DNA of 64,000 nt, from assembly GCF_000513135.1 (NCBI RefSeq), contig NZ_BAUV01000013.1:1-64000 (forward strand). Direction: 5' to 3'. The notes below the pieces were generated by a model. It searched no databases, was not told the DNA's origin, and saw nothing but the letters and a program-made list of their open reading frames with translations. This document shows, piece by piece, positions 51,299 through 61,455 of the stretch. Made by a program: the position numbers and the translations under genes. Origin of the DNA: Halalkalibacter akibai JCM 9157 (lineage in GTDB: Bacteria; Bacillota; Bacilli; Bacillales; Bacillaceae_D). Every line of letters starts with the position of its first letter. Position 1 is the first letter of the stretch.

Positions 51299-51312
51299 TG
51301 AAAACGCTATCT
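51299..51312. promoter_or_regulatory. CcpA cre box 1 of the arabino-sugar operon
   Basis: TGAAAACGCTATCT matches TGWAARCGYTWNCW at all positions. It lies upstream of the ABC operon, between LacI gene and first operator. Confidence 0.8.
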
Positions 51313-51347
51313 TTTTTTAGGAAGAGTTAGTTAAGTAGAGTCAATTT

Positions 51348-51361
51348 CGTGTGCGTACACG
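51348..51361. promoter_or_regulatory. LacI-type operator 1
   Basis: CGTGTGCGTACACG, one mismatch from the perfect palindrome CGTGTACGTACACG found at 51611 and 55736. Confidence 0.8.
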
Positions 51362-51423
51362 TGTGAAAAAGGAGGTAGCTTACAATTAGTTGAATCTAGC
51401 AAATAATTCTCTAATGCATTTTC

Positions 51424-51437
51424 CGTGTGCGTAAACG
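51424..51437. promoter_or_regulatory. LacI-type operator 2
   Basis: CGTGTGCGTAAACG, two mismatches from the palindrome; 76 bp from operator 1. Confidence 0.7.
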
Positions 51438-51508
51438 GGGCTTTAAGAATGTTTTACTGGTTTGATAAAATGCGTTCCGTCCTCATGTATGAAAATTACT
51501 ATCTAAAT

Positions 51509-51522
51509 CGTGTACGTGCACG
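51509..51522. promoter_or_regulatory. LacI-type operator 3
   Basis: CGTGTACGTGCACG, one mismatch from the palindrome; 85 bp from operator 2. Confidence 0.8.
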
Positions 51523-51543
51523 TAAAATTGAACTGAAACACTT

Positions 51544-51557
51544 TGAAAACGCTATCT
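51544..51557. promoter_or_regulatory. CcpA cre box 2 of the arabino-sugar operon
   Basis: TGAAAACGCTATCT again, identical to cre 1. A TATAGT box (51570-51575) lies 12 bp downstream, so CcpA would sit at the core promoter. Confidence 0.85.
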
Positions 51558-51610
51558 TTACTGTTGGAGTATAGTATCCCTGGGTAAGACTGAATTCTTT
51601 ATTTTTATTT

Positions 51611-51624
51611 CGTGTACGTACACG
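51611..51624. promoter_or_regulatory. LacI-type operator 4
   Basis: CGTGTACGTACACG, a perfect 14-bp palindrome, 62 bp before the permease start and just after the TATAGT box, placed to block transcription. Confidence 0.85.
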
Positions 51625-51685
51625 AAAATTGGATTGTTATTAAGTTAATTAGTAATAAAACCACTAAATAATGGAGGGGGTTCTT

Positions 51686-52636
51686 ATGTTACAGACTGGA
51701 AAAAATACAAAACAAGAAGTTGTTCAAATTAATCCGAAAAAGTCTAACGGTTTATTTCAATTTTTAAATTCTCAAAAAGTAGTGCCTTATGTTTTAATCT
51801 CCCCATTTATTCTCTCGTTTTTAGTTTTGTCGTTATATCCAGCCATTCAAGCGATTATTATGAGTTTCCAAAGAGTCTTACCTGGTGAAGTAACGTTCAT
51901 AGGATTACGAAATTACACAAGGATTTTAAACCCAACGTTCTACACCGCCTTACAAAACACGACCGTTTATGTGATTTTAACCGTTGTGATCTTAGTTTCT
52001 ATTCCGATGCTGTTAGCTGTTTTGCTAAATTCAAATGTTGTTAAATACAAAATATTCTTTAGAACGTCATTATTCTTACCTGCATTAACGTCTGTAATTG
52101 TTGCCGGTATGGTGTTCCGTTTAATGTTTTCTGAAAGTGACACGGCGGTAGCGAATCAAATTCTAGGTTGGATCGGCATGGATCCTGTTCAATGGAGATA
52201 CAATGCTTGGTCAGGGATGTTCTTAATGGTTATTCTTGCTTCTTGGCGCTGGATGGGTATTAACATTTTGTATTTCCTAGCAGCTTTACAAAATGTACCG
52301 AAAGAGTTATATGAGGCTGCAGATATTGATGGTGCGAGTAATTTCCAAAAATTCTTTTATGTGACTTTTCCATTCTTAAAACCAGTTACCATATTCGTTG
52401 CGACTATTTCCGTTATCGGTGGATTTAGGATGTTTGAAGAAAGTTTCGTTTTCTGGGAAGTTGGTTCACCGGGGAATATTGGATTAACAATTGTTGGTTA
52501 TCTCTATCAAGAAGGTATTCAGCGGAATGATATGGGATTTGGAGCAGCGATTGGTGTTGTGTTAATGGTCATTATTTTTGTGATTAGCTTAACTCAACTG
52601 TACCTAACTGGTGCATTCAAAAGGGGGGATGAGTAA
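51686..52636 (+). CDS. Sugar ABC transporter permease (MalF/UgpA type)
   Basis: 316 residues with six membrane helices (first about 25-50). The EAA loop reads ELYEAADIDGASNFQKFFYVTFPFLKP (about 210-236). ATG 51686 lies 5-6 nt after GGAGGGGG, making the ATG at 51671 unlikely. First gene of the operon under operators 1-4 and two cre boxes. It overlaps the second permease by 1 nt. No ATPase gene is nearby, so a shared MsmX-like ATPase elsewhere would drive it. Confidence 0.93.
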   Translation: MLQTGKNTKQEVVQINPKKSNGLFQFLNSQKVVPYVLISPFILSFLVLSLYPAIQAIIMSFQRVLPGEVTFIGLRNYTRILNPTFYTALQNTTVYVILTVVILVSIPMLLAVLLNSNVVKYKIFFRTSLFLPALTSVIVAGMVFRLMFSESDTAVANQILGWIGMDPVQWRYNAWSGMFLMVILASWRWMGINILYFLAALQNVPKELYEAADIDGASNFQKFFYVTFPFLKPVTIFVATISVIGGFRMFEESFVFWEVGSPGNIGLTIVGYLYQEGIQRNDMGFGAAIGVVLMVIIFVISLTQLYLTGAFKRGDE

Positions 52637-53475
52637 TGAAGCAAGAGAATAAACCACTATTAGTATGGTTTCTTACTGTAGGATTCGTTTTAATAGCGTT
52701 TGTTGCCGTATTTCCGCTTTTAAACTTAATCCTTGCTTCCTTTCGACCAGCAACTGACTTAATGAGAAATGGAATCAGCTTGATTTTTGACCCAAATACG
52801 TTAACTCTCGATAACTTTGTCTATATTTTCACTGAGGCTGGACAGTACTGGAAGTGGTTTGGGAATAGTGTGTGGATCACGGTTGTCATTGTTGTCTTGT
52901 CCTTATTTTTCTCTTCGATGGTAGGGTATGCATTAGCAGTCTATGATTTCAAAGGTAGAAACTTTTTCTTTCTACTCGTTTTAATTATCTTGATGATTCC
53001 TTTTGAAATTTTAATGTTGCCTCTTTTTCAGTTAATGATTAAGTTGCAGTTAGTTAATACGTATACAGCTGTTATCTTGCCTGCGGTTGTGGCCCCGATT
53101 GCTGTCTTTTTCTTTAGACAATATGCATTAGGGCTTCCGAAAGAGTTAATGGATGCGGCAAGAATTGATGGATGTACGGAGTATGGGATCTTTTTCAAAA
53201 TTATGCTTCCGTTGATGGGACCTTCGTTAGCTGCCATGGCCATTTTACAAGGATTAGGTAGCTGGAATAACTTCCTATGGCCGTTAGTCGTTCTACGTTC
53301 GAGTGACATGTTCACGTTGCCAATCGGGTTAGCGACATTATTAACTCCGTATGGGAACAACTATAATATGTTGCTTTCTGGATCTGTTATGACGATTGTT
53401 CCGATAGTGATTTTGTTTATTTTCTTCCAAAGATATTTCGTAGCTGGTCTTACAGTTGGTGGAGTAAAAGGCTAA
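52636..53475 (+). CDS. Sugar ABC transporter permease (MalG/UgpE type)
   Basis: 279 residues, six membrane helices, EAA loop ELMDAARIDGCTEYGIFFKIMLPLMGP (about 170-196). Overlaps the first permease by one base (TAATG), so strictly coupled. Forms the heterodimeric channel with it. Confidence 0.93.
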   Translation: MKQENKPLLVWFLTVGFVLIAFVAVFPLLNLILASFRPATDLMRNGISLIFDPNTLTLDNFVYIFTEAGQYWKWFGNSVWITVVIVVLSLFFSSMVGYALAVYDFKGRNFFFLLVLIILMIPFEILMLPLFQLMIKLQLVNTYTAVILPAVVAPIAVFFFRQYALGLPKELMDAARIDGCTEYGIFFKIMLPLMGPSLAAMAILQGLGSWNNFLWPLVVLRSSDMFTLPIGLATLLTPYGNNYNMLLSGSVMTIVPIVILFIFFQRYFVAGLTVGGVKG

Positions 53476-53518
53476 TCATATTTAAAAATTCCAAGGTTAG
53501 AGAAGAGGTGGATAGTAA

Positions 53519-54136
53519 ATGAACGGAGCGCAAATTGTATCATCACTAGACCGTATTCTTCACTGGGTTGTAAAGTTAGCTGCCATTAATTTATTGTGGT
53601 TCTACTACACACTAGTAGGTTTGGTTGTAGGAGGAGTGTTTCCAGCAACATTAGCTGCACTAGGGGTATCTAGAAAACTGATCATGGGAGATACCGATCT
53701 ACAAACGTGGAAAACGTTTAAGCAACTTTACAGAGAAGAATTCTTACGAGCGAATGTAATGGGGTGGTTGCTAACAGTGATTGGCGGAATCCTGTATTTG
53801 AACTATCAAGTAATAGCAAGTTCTAGTGAAATACTATTTGTGATTCCGTTCGCTTTCTACTTTATTTTATTTTTCTATATCATCGTTGTTATATGGGCGT
53901 TCCCGCTGTTGGCACACTATCAAACAACGTGGTTTGCTTATATTCGTAGTGCCGTCATTATTGGATTAACGAAGATTCATTATACGTTTGCAAGTGGTTT
54001 AGTCGTTTTTGCTGTCGTGTATGTTTCGCTGGATTTTCCAGGGATGATCCCGTTTTTCTCCATTAGCCTAGCAGCAATTGGTTGTATGTGGTTTGCGATG
54101 CAAACGTTTGGAAAACTAGACGCGCGAACCTCTTAA
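53519..54136 (+). CDS. YesL-type DUF624 membrane protein
   Basis: 205 residues, five or six membrane helices, with the DUF624 start (LDRILHWVVKLAAINLLWFYYTLVGLVVGGVFPATLAAL). Members sit beside oligosaccharide ABC importers (yesL beside yesMNOPQ) without known activity; a role in import or its sensing is presumed. ATG 53519 follows AGAGGTG. Placed between permeases and binding protein. Confidence 0.88.
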   Translation: MNGAQIVSSLDRILHWVVKLAAINLLWFYYTLVGLVVGGVFPATLAALGVSRKLIMGDTDLQTWKTFKQLYREEFLRANVMGWLLTVIGGILYLNYQVIASSSEILFVIPFAFYFILFFYIIVVIWAFPLLAHYQTTWFAYIRSAVIIGLTKIHYTFASGLVVFAVVYVSLDFPGMIPFFSISLAAIGCMWFAMQTFGKLDARTS

Positions 54137-54259
54137 ACTAGTAAAAGCGATTAACCGAATGATCTCAAATAGAAGTGCTGACTTTGAGGAGGTGGTGGAC
54201 TCACTTTTTTCCTAAGGTTGCAAAAGTTTAAAGTTAACTAAAAATGGGGGGTATTGAGG

Positions 54260-55597
54260 ATGAAAAGGAAAAGCTTTTTGGTTACAGTTATTGGTTTGGC
54301 CATGCTTACTTTAGCTGCCTGCGGTGGGAGCTCATCTTCTTCAGGTGAAGCAGATGAAACAACGGTAATAGGCGGTGACATTGAAGGAGCTACAGAACTA
54401 TCATTTTGGACATTTGCTGGTTTGCATGTCGATTTATTTGAGGACGCAGCTAATTCTTGGAATGAGGAAAATCCAGATAGACCGATTAAACTAGTTGCTG
54501 AAACATATCCATTTGATCAAATGCACAATAATCTATTACTTGCCTTGCAATCTGGATCAGGTGCACCAGATATTGCGGATATTGAAATTTCGCGTTTCCC
54601 TAACTACCTACAAGGGGTACCACAACTTTTACCAATGAATGATCATGTTACACCAGTGATTGATAAATTCGTTGAAGCTAGATTTGATATTTATTCGAAG
54701 GATGGCATGTACTACGGAATGCCTACTCACGTTGGTGCATCTGTAATGTACTATAATAAAGAAATTATGGATGAAGCAGGAGTAGACGTTGAAGCAATTA
54801 AAACTTGGGATGACTATGTGGAAGCTGGTAAACAAGTGAAAGAAAAAACTGGTAAGGTCATGACTACTGTTCATACCGATGATTACCTACCTATGTTCCA
54901 AATGGTCAGCCAACGCGGTTCAGATTGGTTTGATGAGAATGGCAATCTAACATTGGACGCTCCAGACAATGTTGAAGTACTACAATATTTACATGATTTG
55001 GTTTATGTTCATGAAGTCGCAGAAATTACGCCAGGTGGTCAACCACATGCAGAAGAATTTTATGCGTATATGAATGAAGGCAATGTAGGTTCGTTAGCAA
55101 TGCCAATCTGGTTTATGGGACGTTTCCTTGAGAACATGCCTGACCTAAAAGGAAAAATGATGATTCAACCACTTCCTGCTTGGGAAGAAGGTGGATTCCG
55201 TTCAGCTGGAATGGGTGGTACAGGAACGGTTGTTACAAACCAAACAGAACATGAGGAGCTTGCTAAAGATTTCTTAGCTTATGCAAAACTTACTGAAAGA
55301 GCGAATGAAAAGCTTTGGACGATCCTTGGATTTGACCCTCCACGTTGGGATGTATGGGATAATCCTGTATTCAAAGAAGATAATGCGTTCTATCAATACT
55401 TTGGTGATAACATCTTTGAGGTTTTATTAGATGTTCGTGATGAAATTAATGCAATTAATGTTACGCAATATACGCCTGACGTAGCTAATGAATTTACGAC
55501 GACGATTTTTAATGATGTGTTAAGACAACAAACTAAGACTCCTGAAGAAGGGTTGAAAAGCGCACAACAGGTGATTGAGTCTAAGATGCAAGACTAG
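54260..55597 (+). CDS. Sugar-binding lipoprotein of the ABC importer
   Basis: 445 residues. Signal peptide with lipobox LTLAAC, Cys21. The rest is a type-1 extracellular sugar-binding fold: LSFWTFAGLHVDLFEDAANSWNEENP, YYGMPTHVGASVMYYNKEIMDEAGV and the late GMGGTGTVVTNQTEHEELAKDFLAY. The sugar is not told by sequence; the following GH51 gene makes arabinose-containing oligomers likely. ATG 54260 lies 8 nt after GGGGGG; TTG 54254 is an alternative. Gene order (permeases before binding protein) is the reverse of many bacilli operons. Confidence 0.92.
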   Translation: MKRKSFLVTVIGLAMLTLAACGGSSSSSGEADETTVIGGDIEGATELSFWTFAGLHVDLFEDAANSWNEENPDRPIKLVAETYPFDQMHNNLLLALQSGSGAPDIADIEISRFPNYLQGVPQLLPMNDHVTPVIDKFVEARFDIYSKDGMYYGMPTHVGASVMYYNKEIMDEAGVDVEAIKTWDDYVEAGKQVKEKTGKVMTTVHTDDYLPMFQMVSQRGSDWFDENGNLTLDAPDNVEVLQYLHDLVYVHEVAEITPGGQPHAEEFYAYMNEGNVGSLAMPIWFMGRFLENMPDLKGKMMIQPLPAWEEGGFRSAGMGGTGTVVTNQTEHEELAKDFLAYAKLTERANEKLWTILGFDPPRWDVWDNPVFKEDNAFYQYFGDNIFEVLLDVRDEINAINVTQYTPDVANEFTTTIFNDVLRQQTKTPEEGLKSAQQVIESKMQD

Positions 55598-55608
55598 TAA
55601 AAAGGATC

Positions 55609-55644
55609 ATAACTCCTCGTTTCTAAATGACAACGAGGAGTTAT
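55609..55644 (+). terminator. Hairpin after the binding-protein gene
   Basis: ATAACTCCTCGTT and AACGAGGAGTTAT form a 13-bp perfect stem; only a weak T-content follows, so partial termination is likely. Confidence 0.65.
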
Positions 55645-55735
55645 ACCTAAAAATAACAAGTGTGTTTCACAAAGCTAAATTAGGAAAAAAGGTGGTCCTT
55701 CACTAAGGTTAGGAAGTAATTATTGTTTATTTTTC

Positions 55736-55749
55736 CGTGTACGTACACG
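55736..55749. promoter_or_regulatory. LacI-type operator 5, before the GH51 gene
   Basis: CGTGTACGTACACG, perfect palindrome extended by CC/GG (TTCC...GGAA), 35 bp before the GH51 start. It shows that the arabinofuranosidase has its own controlled promoter or internal control. Confidence 0.85.
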
Positions 55750-55781
55750 GAAAAAAATAGAATGTAAAAGAGAGGGAATGA

Positions 55782-57287
<1,506 letters not shown>

Positions 57288-57360
57288 GATGGGAATGCTG
57301 CCAAGCTGATAAGTTGTGGATTAGCTAAAAGAGCAAATTATTAAAAAAATACAGATTCAT

Positions 57361-57409
57361 AAAAAGGGTGGATAACCTACTGTTTATACAGAGGGTTATC
57401 CACCTTTTT
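57361..57409. terminator. Bidirectional terminator
   Basis: AAAAAGGGTGGATAACC and GGTTATCCACCTTTTT form a 16-bp stem, serving abfA (+) and, less directly, the protease gene (-). Confidence 0.88.
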
Positions 57410-57484
57410 GAGATATACACAAGGAGTTCATAAAAATTTCGAGAGGAAGTTGAGATATCCACAGGATAATCGCACCTGTGATGC

Positions 57485-58612
57485 CTATTCCAAAACTTCT
57501 CCTCTTCCAGATAAAATCTTCATATCATCATTTTCATAACCAACTTTATAGGTTACTTTGTATTGACTGTTCGTTTCGCTGCCGTTTTTTCGTTCTTTTG
57601 CGGTGATGACGGCTGTAACGATGATCTCTTCATCTGTTTGAACTGATAGCTCATCAATCATAACGCCCTTCGTGTCGATGTACCCTTCACGGAATTTTTC
57701 GTAAGATAGATTTCCTTGCGATTCGCTTCCTAGTAGAGAATAGGCAGTAACGTAGTCTTTCACATCAAGACTTTCGTAGAAGTAGCTTACTAGAAATTGA
57801 GCATAATCTTCATCTGAGAGAGTGTCTTGTTGATAAATGTCTGTGGTAATCTCGATAGTTGGCAGGGTGGTCAACGGTTGTTTTGACCAGCCTTCAATTA
57901 ATTCAATCACGTTTGGCATTGGAATACTAAATCCAATCACCCCTTGTTCGGCTGAAGCGGAATTGATCCCGAGAACCTCTCCTGTTTGACGATGAATAAG
58001 AGGGCCTCCGCTATTTCCTGGTGCAATAGGAGCTGAGATTTGGTACATATCCTCATATTGAAAAGGAGGAACTTCAAAGGCACGACTCACGCCGCTGATA
58101 ATGCCAGTTGTGACCGTGTTTTGATAGCCTAACGGGCTACCAAAGGCAAGGACTTCGTCACCAACTTCTGCGTGATTTTCTCTACTCACCTTTAAAGGTT
58201 CCGCTCCTTTTAAGCCATCAACACGCACGACGGCTACATCGATCGTTTCACTTAGTCCAATAACCGTTCCTGCGAATTCGCGGTTGTCTCTTGTTTTGAT
58301 TTGTACCTCGGTTGCACCTGCAACGACATGGGCGTTCGTGACAATATCTCCTTGATCATTGTACAAGAAGCCAGAACCGAGAGCTTCATTCGCGAGCTCG
58401 ATTTGAACGACGCGCTTTTGTGTATCGTGGATGATGTCTTTTATTGCTTTTTCTCCGTTTTCTAACCCACCTTCGACGGGTTCGCTGGAAAGCAACATCG
58501 ATTCGGTATTAAGCTGTTTCGGAATATCATCCTTTATGAAAGAGAAGGCATAAACTCCTACTCCCCAGATGATCATGGTTGCGATGCAACTGATCCACCA
58601 CTGCTTCTTCAT
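57485..58612 (-). CDS. Membrane-anchored trypsin-like serine protease (HtrA-like, no PDZ)
   Basis: 375 residues. One N-terminal membrane helix (about 7-27) anchors an extracellular S1C-type protease with His95 (TNAHVV), Asp125 (IDVAVV) and Ser201 (APGNSGGPL). The usual PDZ domain is absent; the last 120 residues (about 255-375) look like an NTF2-like alpha+beta fold. It starts 12 nt after the zinc-ribbon gene, so the two form an operon. Probably surface protein quality control or regulated proteolysis; targets unknown. Confidence 0.9.
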   Translation of the reverse strand: MKKQWWISCIATMIIWGVGVYAFSFIKDDIPKQLNTESMLLSSEPVEGGLENGEKAIKDIIHDTQKRVVQIELANEALGSGFLYNDQGDIVTNAHVVAGATEVQIKTRDNREFAGTVIGLSETIDVAVVRVDGLKGAEPLKVSRENHAEVGDEVLAFGSPLGYQNTVTTGIISGVSRAFEVPPFQYEDMYQISAPIAPGNSGGPLIHRQTGEVLGINSASAEQGVIGFSIPMPNVIELIEGWSKQPLTTLPTIEITTDIYQQDTLSDEDYAQFLVSYFYESLDVKDYVTAYSLLGSESQGNLSYEKFREGYIDTKGVMIDELSVQTDEEIIVTAVITAKERKNGSETNSQYKVTYKVGYENDDMKILSGRGEVLE

Positions 58613-58624
58613 GTTGTTCCCTCC

Positions 58625-59914
58625 TTACTCGACGTACCAAGTAATATTCTCAATCTCAACGTTTACCTCTTCAAAAAGATAGAACACGGTATCTTCAAAC
58701 GAGCCTTTTTCTCCTCGACTTAGATAAAAGGGATAAACCGAAGTCGAACTATCATAAAGATGATTGCCCTCTAAATCGTAGACAGTAAATTCAATCGTTA
58801 CAGACGAAATATCTCTTGTTGCGACGTTTGTGACCTCACCTTTGATATATAAGTCGCCAAATTCATCAACCTCGAATTGAAATGAGGTGACCTCGACTGC
58901 AGCTGTTTCGTTTAATAGTTCTTCCTTGGCCGCGGCTTCCATTGCCTGTTCGAGTCTTGTTTGTTCAGCTTGTTCGAATGCTGTTTGTTCTTGCACAATT
59001 TTTTCCTTAAAGGAAAGAAGCGATTGGTGATCTACTACGTATTTAAGTGCTTGGTCTAAAGTCGCAATGGCTGCTGAAAACTGCTTGTTCTCTAGCTGTT
59101 GTTGCGCTTGCTGCCGGGATATTTGCGTGATTTTAGTGAGAATTTGCTCCTTAACCGCCGCGGCTTCTTCTGTAGATAAAGTGGCCATTCGAGTCAGCTT
59201 AGCTGCCAGCTGGTCAACGGTTGTTAACTCACTAAGTTCCTGCTTTATTTTTCCGACCGTGATCGTGACTTCCTTCGCTGCAAGTAACTCAGCAAACGGG
59301 TCAAATAACGGATCCACTTCTGATTCGATCTTTTCTTTTAAGGAAAAAAAGTTGGTTTCTGCTTCTGAGAATTTCTGCTCTCTCATCTGATCACTAATTA
59401 GCGTTAACTCATCCATGTAAGCCAAGGCGAGATTAACCACCTCTAAATTCTGCTGCAAAACAGGATAAGTAGGACGGATGTCTAGCGCTCTTTGTAATTC
59501 ATCCTCAGCCTTTGAGTAATCGCCATTTAAGGCCGCGGTCTCAGCAGACTGCTGTAGTGCAAGAACCTCTTCGTTTTTATTGGTTTCATTATAGTAAGCT
59601 ACCGAAACACCACCGCTAATAAAAAGGAAACTGATGATAGGAAGAAGGATCGGTACTATTTTAAGAAAGCGACTAGTAGCTCGCTTGTCGTGGTTCAGAG
59701 AGGGTTCAGCTGTTGCGGCTATTTCTTGATCTACTGCTGTTGATTCATTTTCGTTGTAAATAGAGAAATGCTCATGATCATTCTTCGAGGTTTGTAGATT
59801 TGAAGGCTCAGATACTTTTTTTGGAGCCATTGTCCATTCTAAAACCTTTTCCCCACAGTTTGAACAAAATCGAGAATTCTCTACTAATTGATTCCCACAT
59901 TTGCGACAAAACAC
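58625..59914 (-). CDS. Zinc-ribbon membrane protein with TPR-like and FxLYD parts
   Basis: 429 residues. An N-terminal zinc ribbon (CRKC...CSNC, residues 3-20), a linker, one membrane helix (about 85-108), a helical TPR-like extracellular part (about 110-320) and a C-terminal FxLYD beta domain (about 338-429). It spans the membrane once with the ribbon in the cytosol. Such proteins are often called zinc-ribbon domain-containing and have no known role; coupling to a membrane protease suggests it presents or senses envelope proteins. ATG 59914 after AGGAGG. Confidence 0.75.
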   Translation of the reverse strand: MFCRKCGNQLVENSRFCSNCGEKVLEWTMAPKKVSEPSNLQTSKNDHEHFSIYNENESTAVDQEIAATAEPSLNHDKRATSRFLKIVPILLPIISFLFISGGVSVAYYNETNKNEEVLALQQSAETAALNGDYSKAEDELQRALDIRPTYPVLQQNLEVVNLALAYMDELTLISDQMREQKFSEAETNFFSLKEKIESEVDPLFDPFAELLAAKEVTITVGKIKQELSELTTVDQLAAKLTRMATLSTEEAAAVKEQILTKITQISRQQAQQQLENKQFSAAIATLDQALKYVVDHQSLLSFKEKIVQEQTAFEQAEQTRLEQAMEAAAKEELLNETAAVEVTSFQFEVDEFGDLYIKGEVTNVATRDISSVTIEFTVYDLEGNHLYDSSTSVYPFYLSRGEKGSFEDTVFYLFEEVNVEIENITWYVE

Positions 59915-60012
59915 GATAAAAATCCTCCTATTTTGATATATATTAACGATAAACTAGATTCGCCAGTCTGTCACTAAGGGAAGTTGTGGTTTATTATGGG
60001 AAGGAAGCGGGG

Positions 60013-60041
60013 GGAAGCGAGGGGACGGTTCTTGTGCTTCC
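60013..60041 (+). repeat. REP copy g, isolated
   Basis: 29 bp with ends GGAAGC and GCTTCC and core GGGGACGGTTCTTGTGCTTC, preceded by a partial second GGAAGCGGG. It is 18 kb from the main cluster. Confidence 0.85.
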
Positions 60042-60496
60042 TTCTGAGTCTATTACAATTTTAGAGCAACGTTTTTTGTGAAGGTACGTGAAAGTAGCGC
60101 GCACCACAAGCCAGAAGCGTGATTTAATAGCGATTCTTAAAATTTATTTGTGAAATGCTCTATTTTATAAGCGAAATGAACGTGGATAATTGCACTAGAA
60201 TGCACCATAAAAACAATAAATCTTGCTTATTAGCAATTTTTTATTTTCATAGCGAAAGTAACCCAGTTAATTGCGAAGTAGAGCAGGATATAATCGGAAC
60301 ATCAGTTTTAATATCGACATTAGCAATTAAGAGCAAACAGAACCAGATTAAATGCAGCACTAAAAAGCAAGCACCCCAATAAGCGTAAAGTACTAGTTTT
60401 CTTCGCATGAAAGTTATGTTATAGGTTCAATTATTTATTTTTCAAAAATGGGTAAAAAACACAGTAATTTCGACAAACAAACCCAATTATACTTGC
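60042..60496. other. Intergenic region with recurring short AT-rich motifs
   Basis: 455 bases. TTTAATAGCGATT (60121-60133), GTTAATTGCGAAG and variants such as TTAGCAATT recur, the same word class as in 49.8-49.95 kb. A 75-codon plus-strand frame here (60155-60382) shows low-complexity text and no ribosome site and is not accepted. No hairpin of note. Confidence 0.5.
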
Positions 60497-60516
60497 TATA
60501 ATGTACGCGTGTACAT
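60497..60516 (+). promoter_or_regulatory. Extended -10 promoter overlapped by ATGTAC..GTACAT operator
   Basis: TTGCTATAAT (extended -10, TATAAT 60497-60502) overlaps the inverted repeat ATGTACGCGTGTACAT (60501-60516), whose arms ATGTAC/GTACAT are perfect. The core GTAC-CG-GTAC resembles both the LacI site above and AraR boxes. It lies about 147 nt upstream of the deacetylase gene and would block initiation when bound. Confidence 0.6.
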
Positions 60517-60662
60517 AAAGTTTATTTTAAGCACCTTACACAAAGAAATGAAAGCCTTTTCTTAGGTGGTTACGACTATATTCAGAAGGAGGGAAGGGAA
60601 CTCATAAGGTATGAAGATTTCTCCAGTAGAATTATTAAAAACTAAAGAAAGAGTGATAAGCT

Positions 60663-61424
60663 ATGAAAAAAATCGTTACATTTCTTCTTGTGATAGTCCT
60701 TTCAGTTGTATCTGTCATGAGCTTTATACAACCGGTATCAGCAAAGAAACCTAGTAATGTTGAAATCCCTGTATTGTTGTACCATGTTGTGAAGCCTAAT
60801 CCTGATCCGAATAACCCTTGGCAATTTAGTCTTGAAGAGTTTGAAAAACATATGGCTTATTTAAAAGACAATGGCTACCGGACGTTAACGATCAAGCAGT
60901 ATTTTAATATTCTTGATAAAAAAGCAGCGATGCCAAAGAAAGCGGTTTTGCTAACATTTGATGATAACTCGGATGATTTCTACCCTTATGTCTACCCAGT
61001 TTTGCAAAAGTATGGAATGAAGGCAACACAATTTACGGTTTCTGATTGGGTAGATGGAAGCTGGAATATGACGTCTAGCGAGATTTTAACGGTTATGGAA
61101 AACGGAGTTGATATTCAAAACCATACTGTCTCCCACCCGTTTCTAACAAATTTAAGCAAAGAGGAGCAATATGCAGAAATCAATGATGCGACAACCGCAC
61201 TTAAAGAGCTAACAGGTAAGACGACAGATGTGTTTGCTTATCCTTATGGGAATTATAACGGGGAGACGATTTCTGTTCTCGAAGAATTAGGGTTTAAAGG
61301 AGCCTTTAAAGTAGGCGGTGGGATCAGCACAGACGAGAGTGATCGCTTTGAATTACCTCGTATTATGATTCTTCAAGAACATACGTTAGAAGACTTTATT
61401 AGAATGGTGAAGACAGGCTACTAA
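60663..61424 (+). CDS. Secreted polysaccharide deacetylase (NodB homology)
   Basis: 253 residues. Signal peptide (about 1-27, ending VSA). NodB motifs: TFDD (Asp100, Asp101), QNHTVSHP (metal His154, His158), and FAYPYGNYN (about 216). The family removes acetyl groups from chitin, peptidoglycan or xylan with a metal ion. Pairing with an SGNH esterase and xylanases nearby points to acetyl-xylan, but GlcNAc polymers are possible. ATG 60663 follows AAAGAGTG. It is 31 nt from the next gene. Confidence 0.88.
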   Translation: MKKIVTFLLVIVLSVVSVMSFIQPVSAKKPSNVEIPVLLYHVVKPNPDPNNPWQFSLEEFEKHMAYLKDNGYRTLTIKQYFNILDKKAAMPKKAVLLTFDDNSDDFYPYVYPVLQKYGMKATQFTVSDWVDGSWNMTSSEILTVMENGVDIQNHTVSHPFLTNLSKEEQYAEINDATTALKELTGKTTDVFAYPYGNYNGETISVLEELGFKGAFKVGGGISTDESDRFELPRIMILQEHTLEDFIRMVKTGY

Positions 61425-61455
61425 ACTAACAGGTAAAATAAGGAGGAGGAATAAC

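Noticed and set aside
60155-60382. 75-codon plus-strand frame
   Set aside because: Asn/Lys/Ser-rich text typical of AT-rich non-coding DNA, no ribosome site, overlaps the TTAATAGCGA-type motifs.
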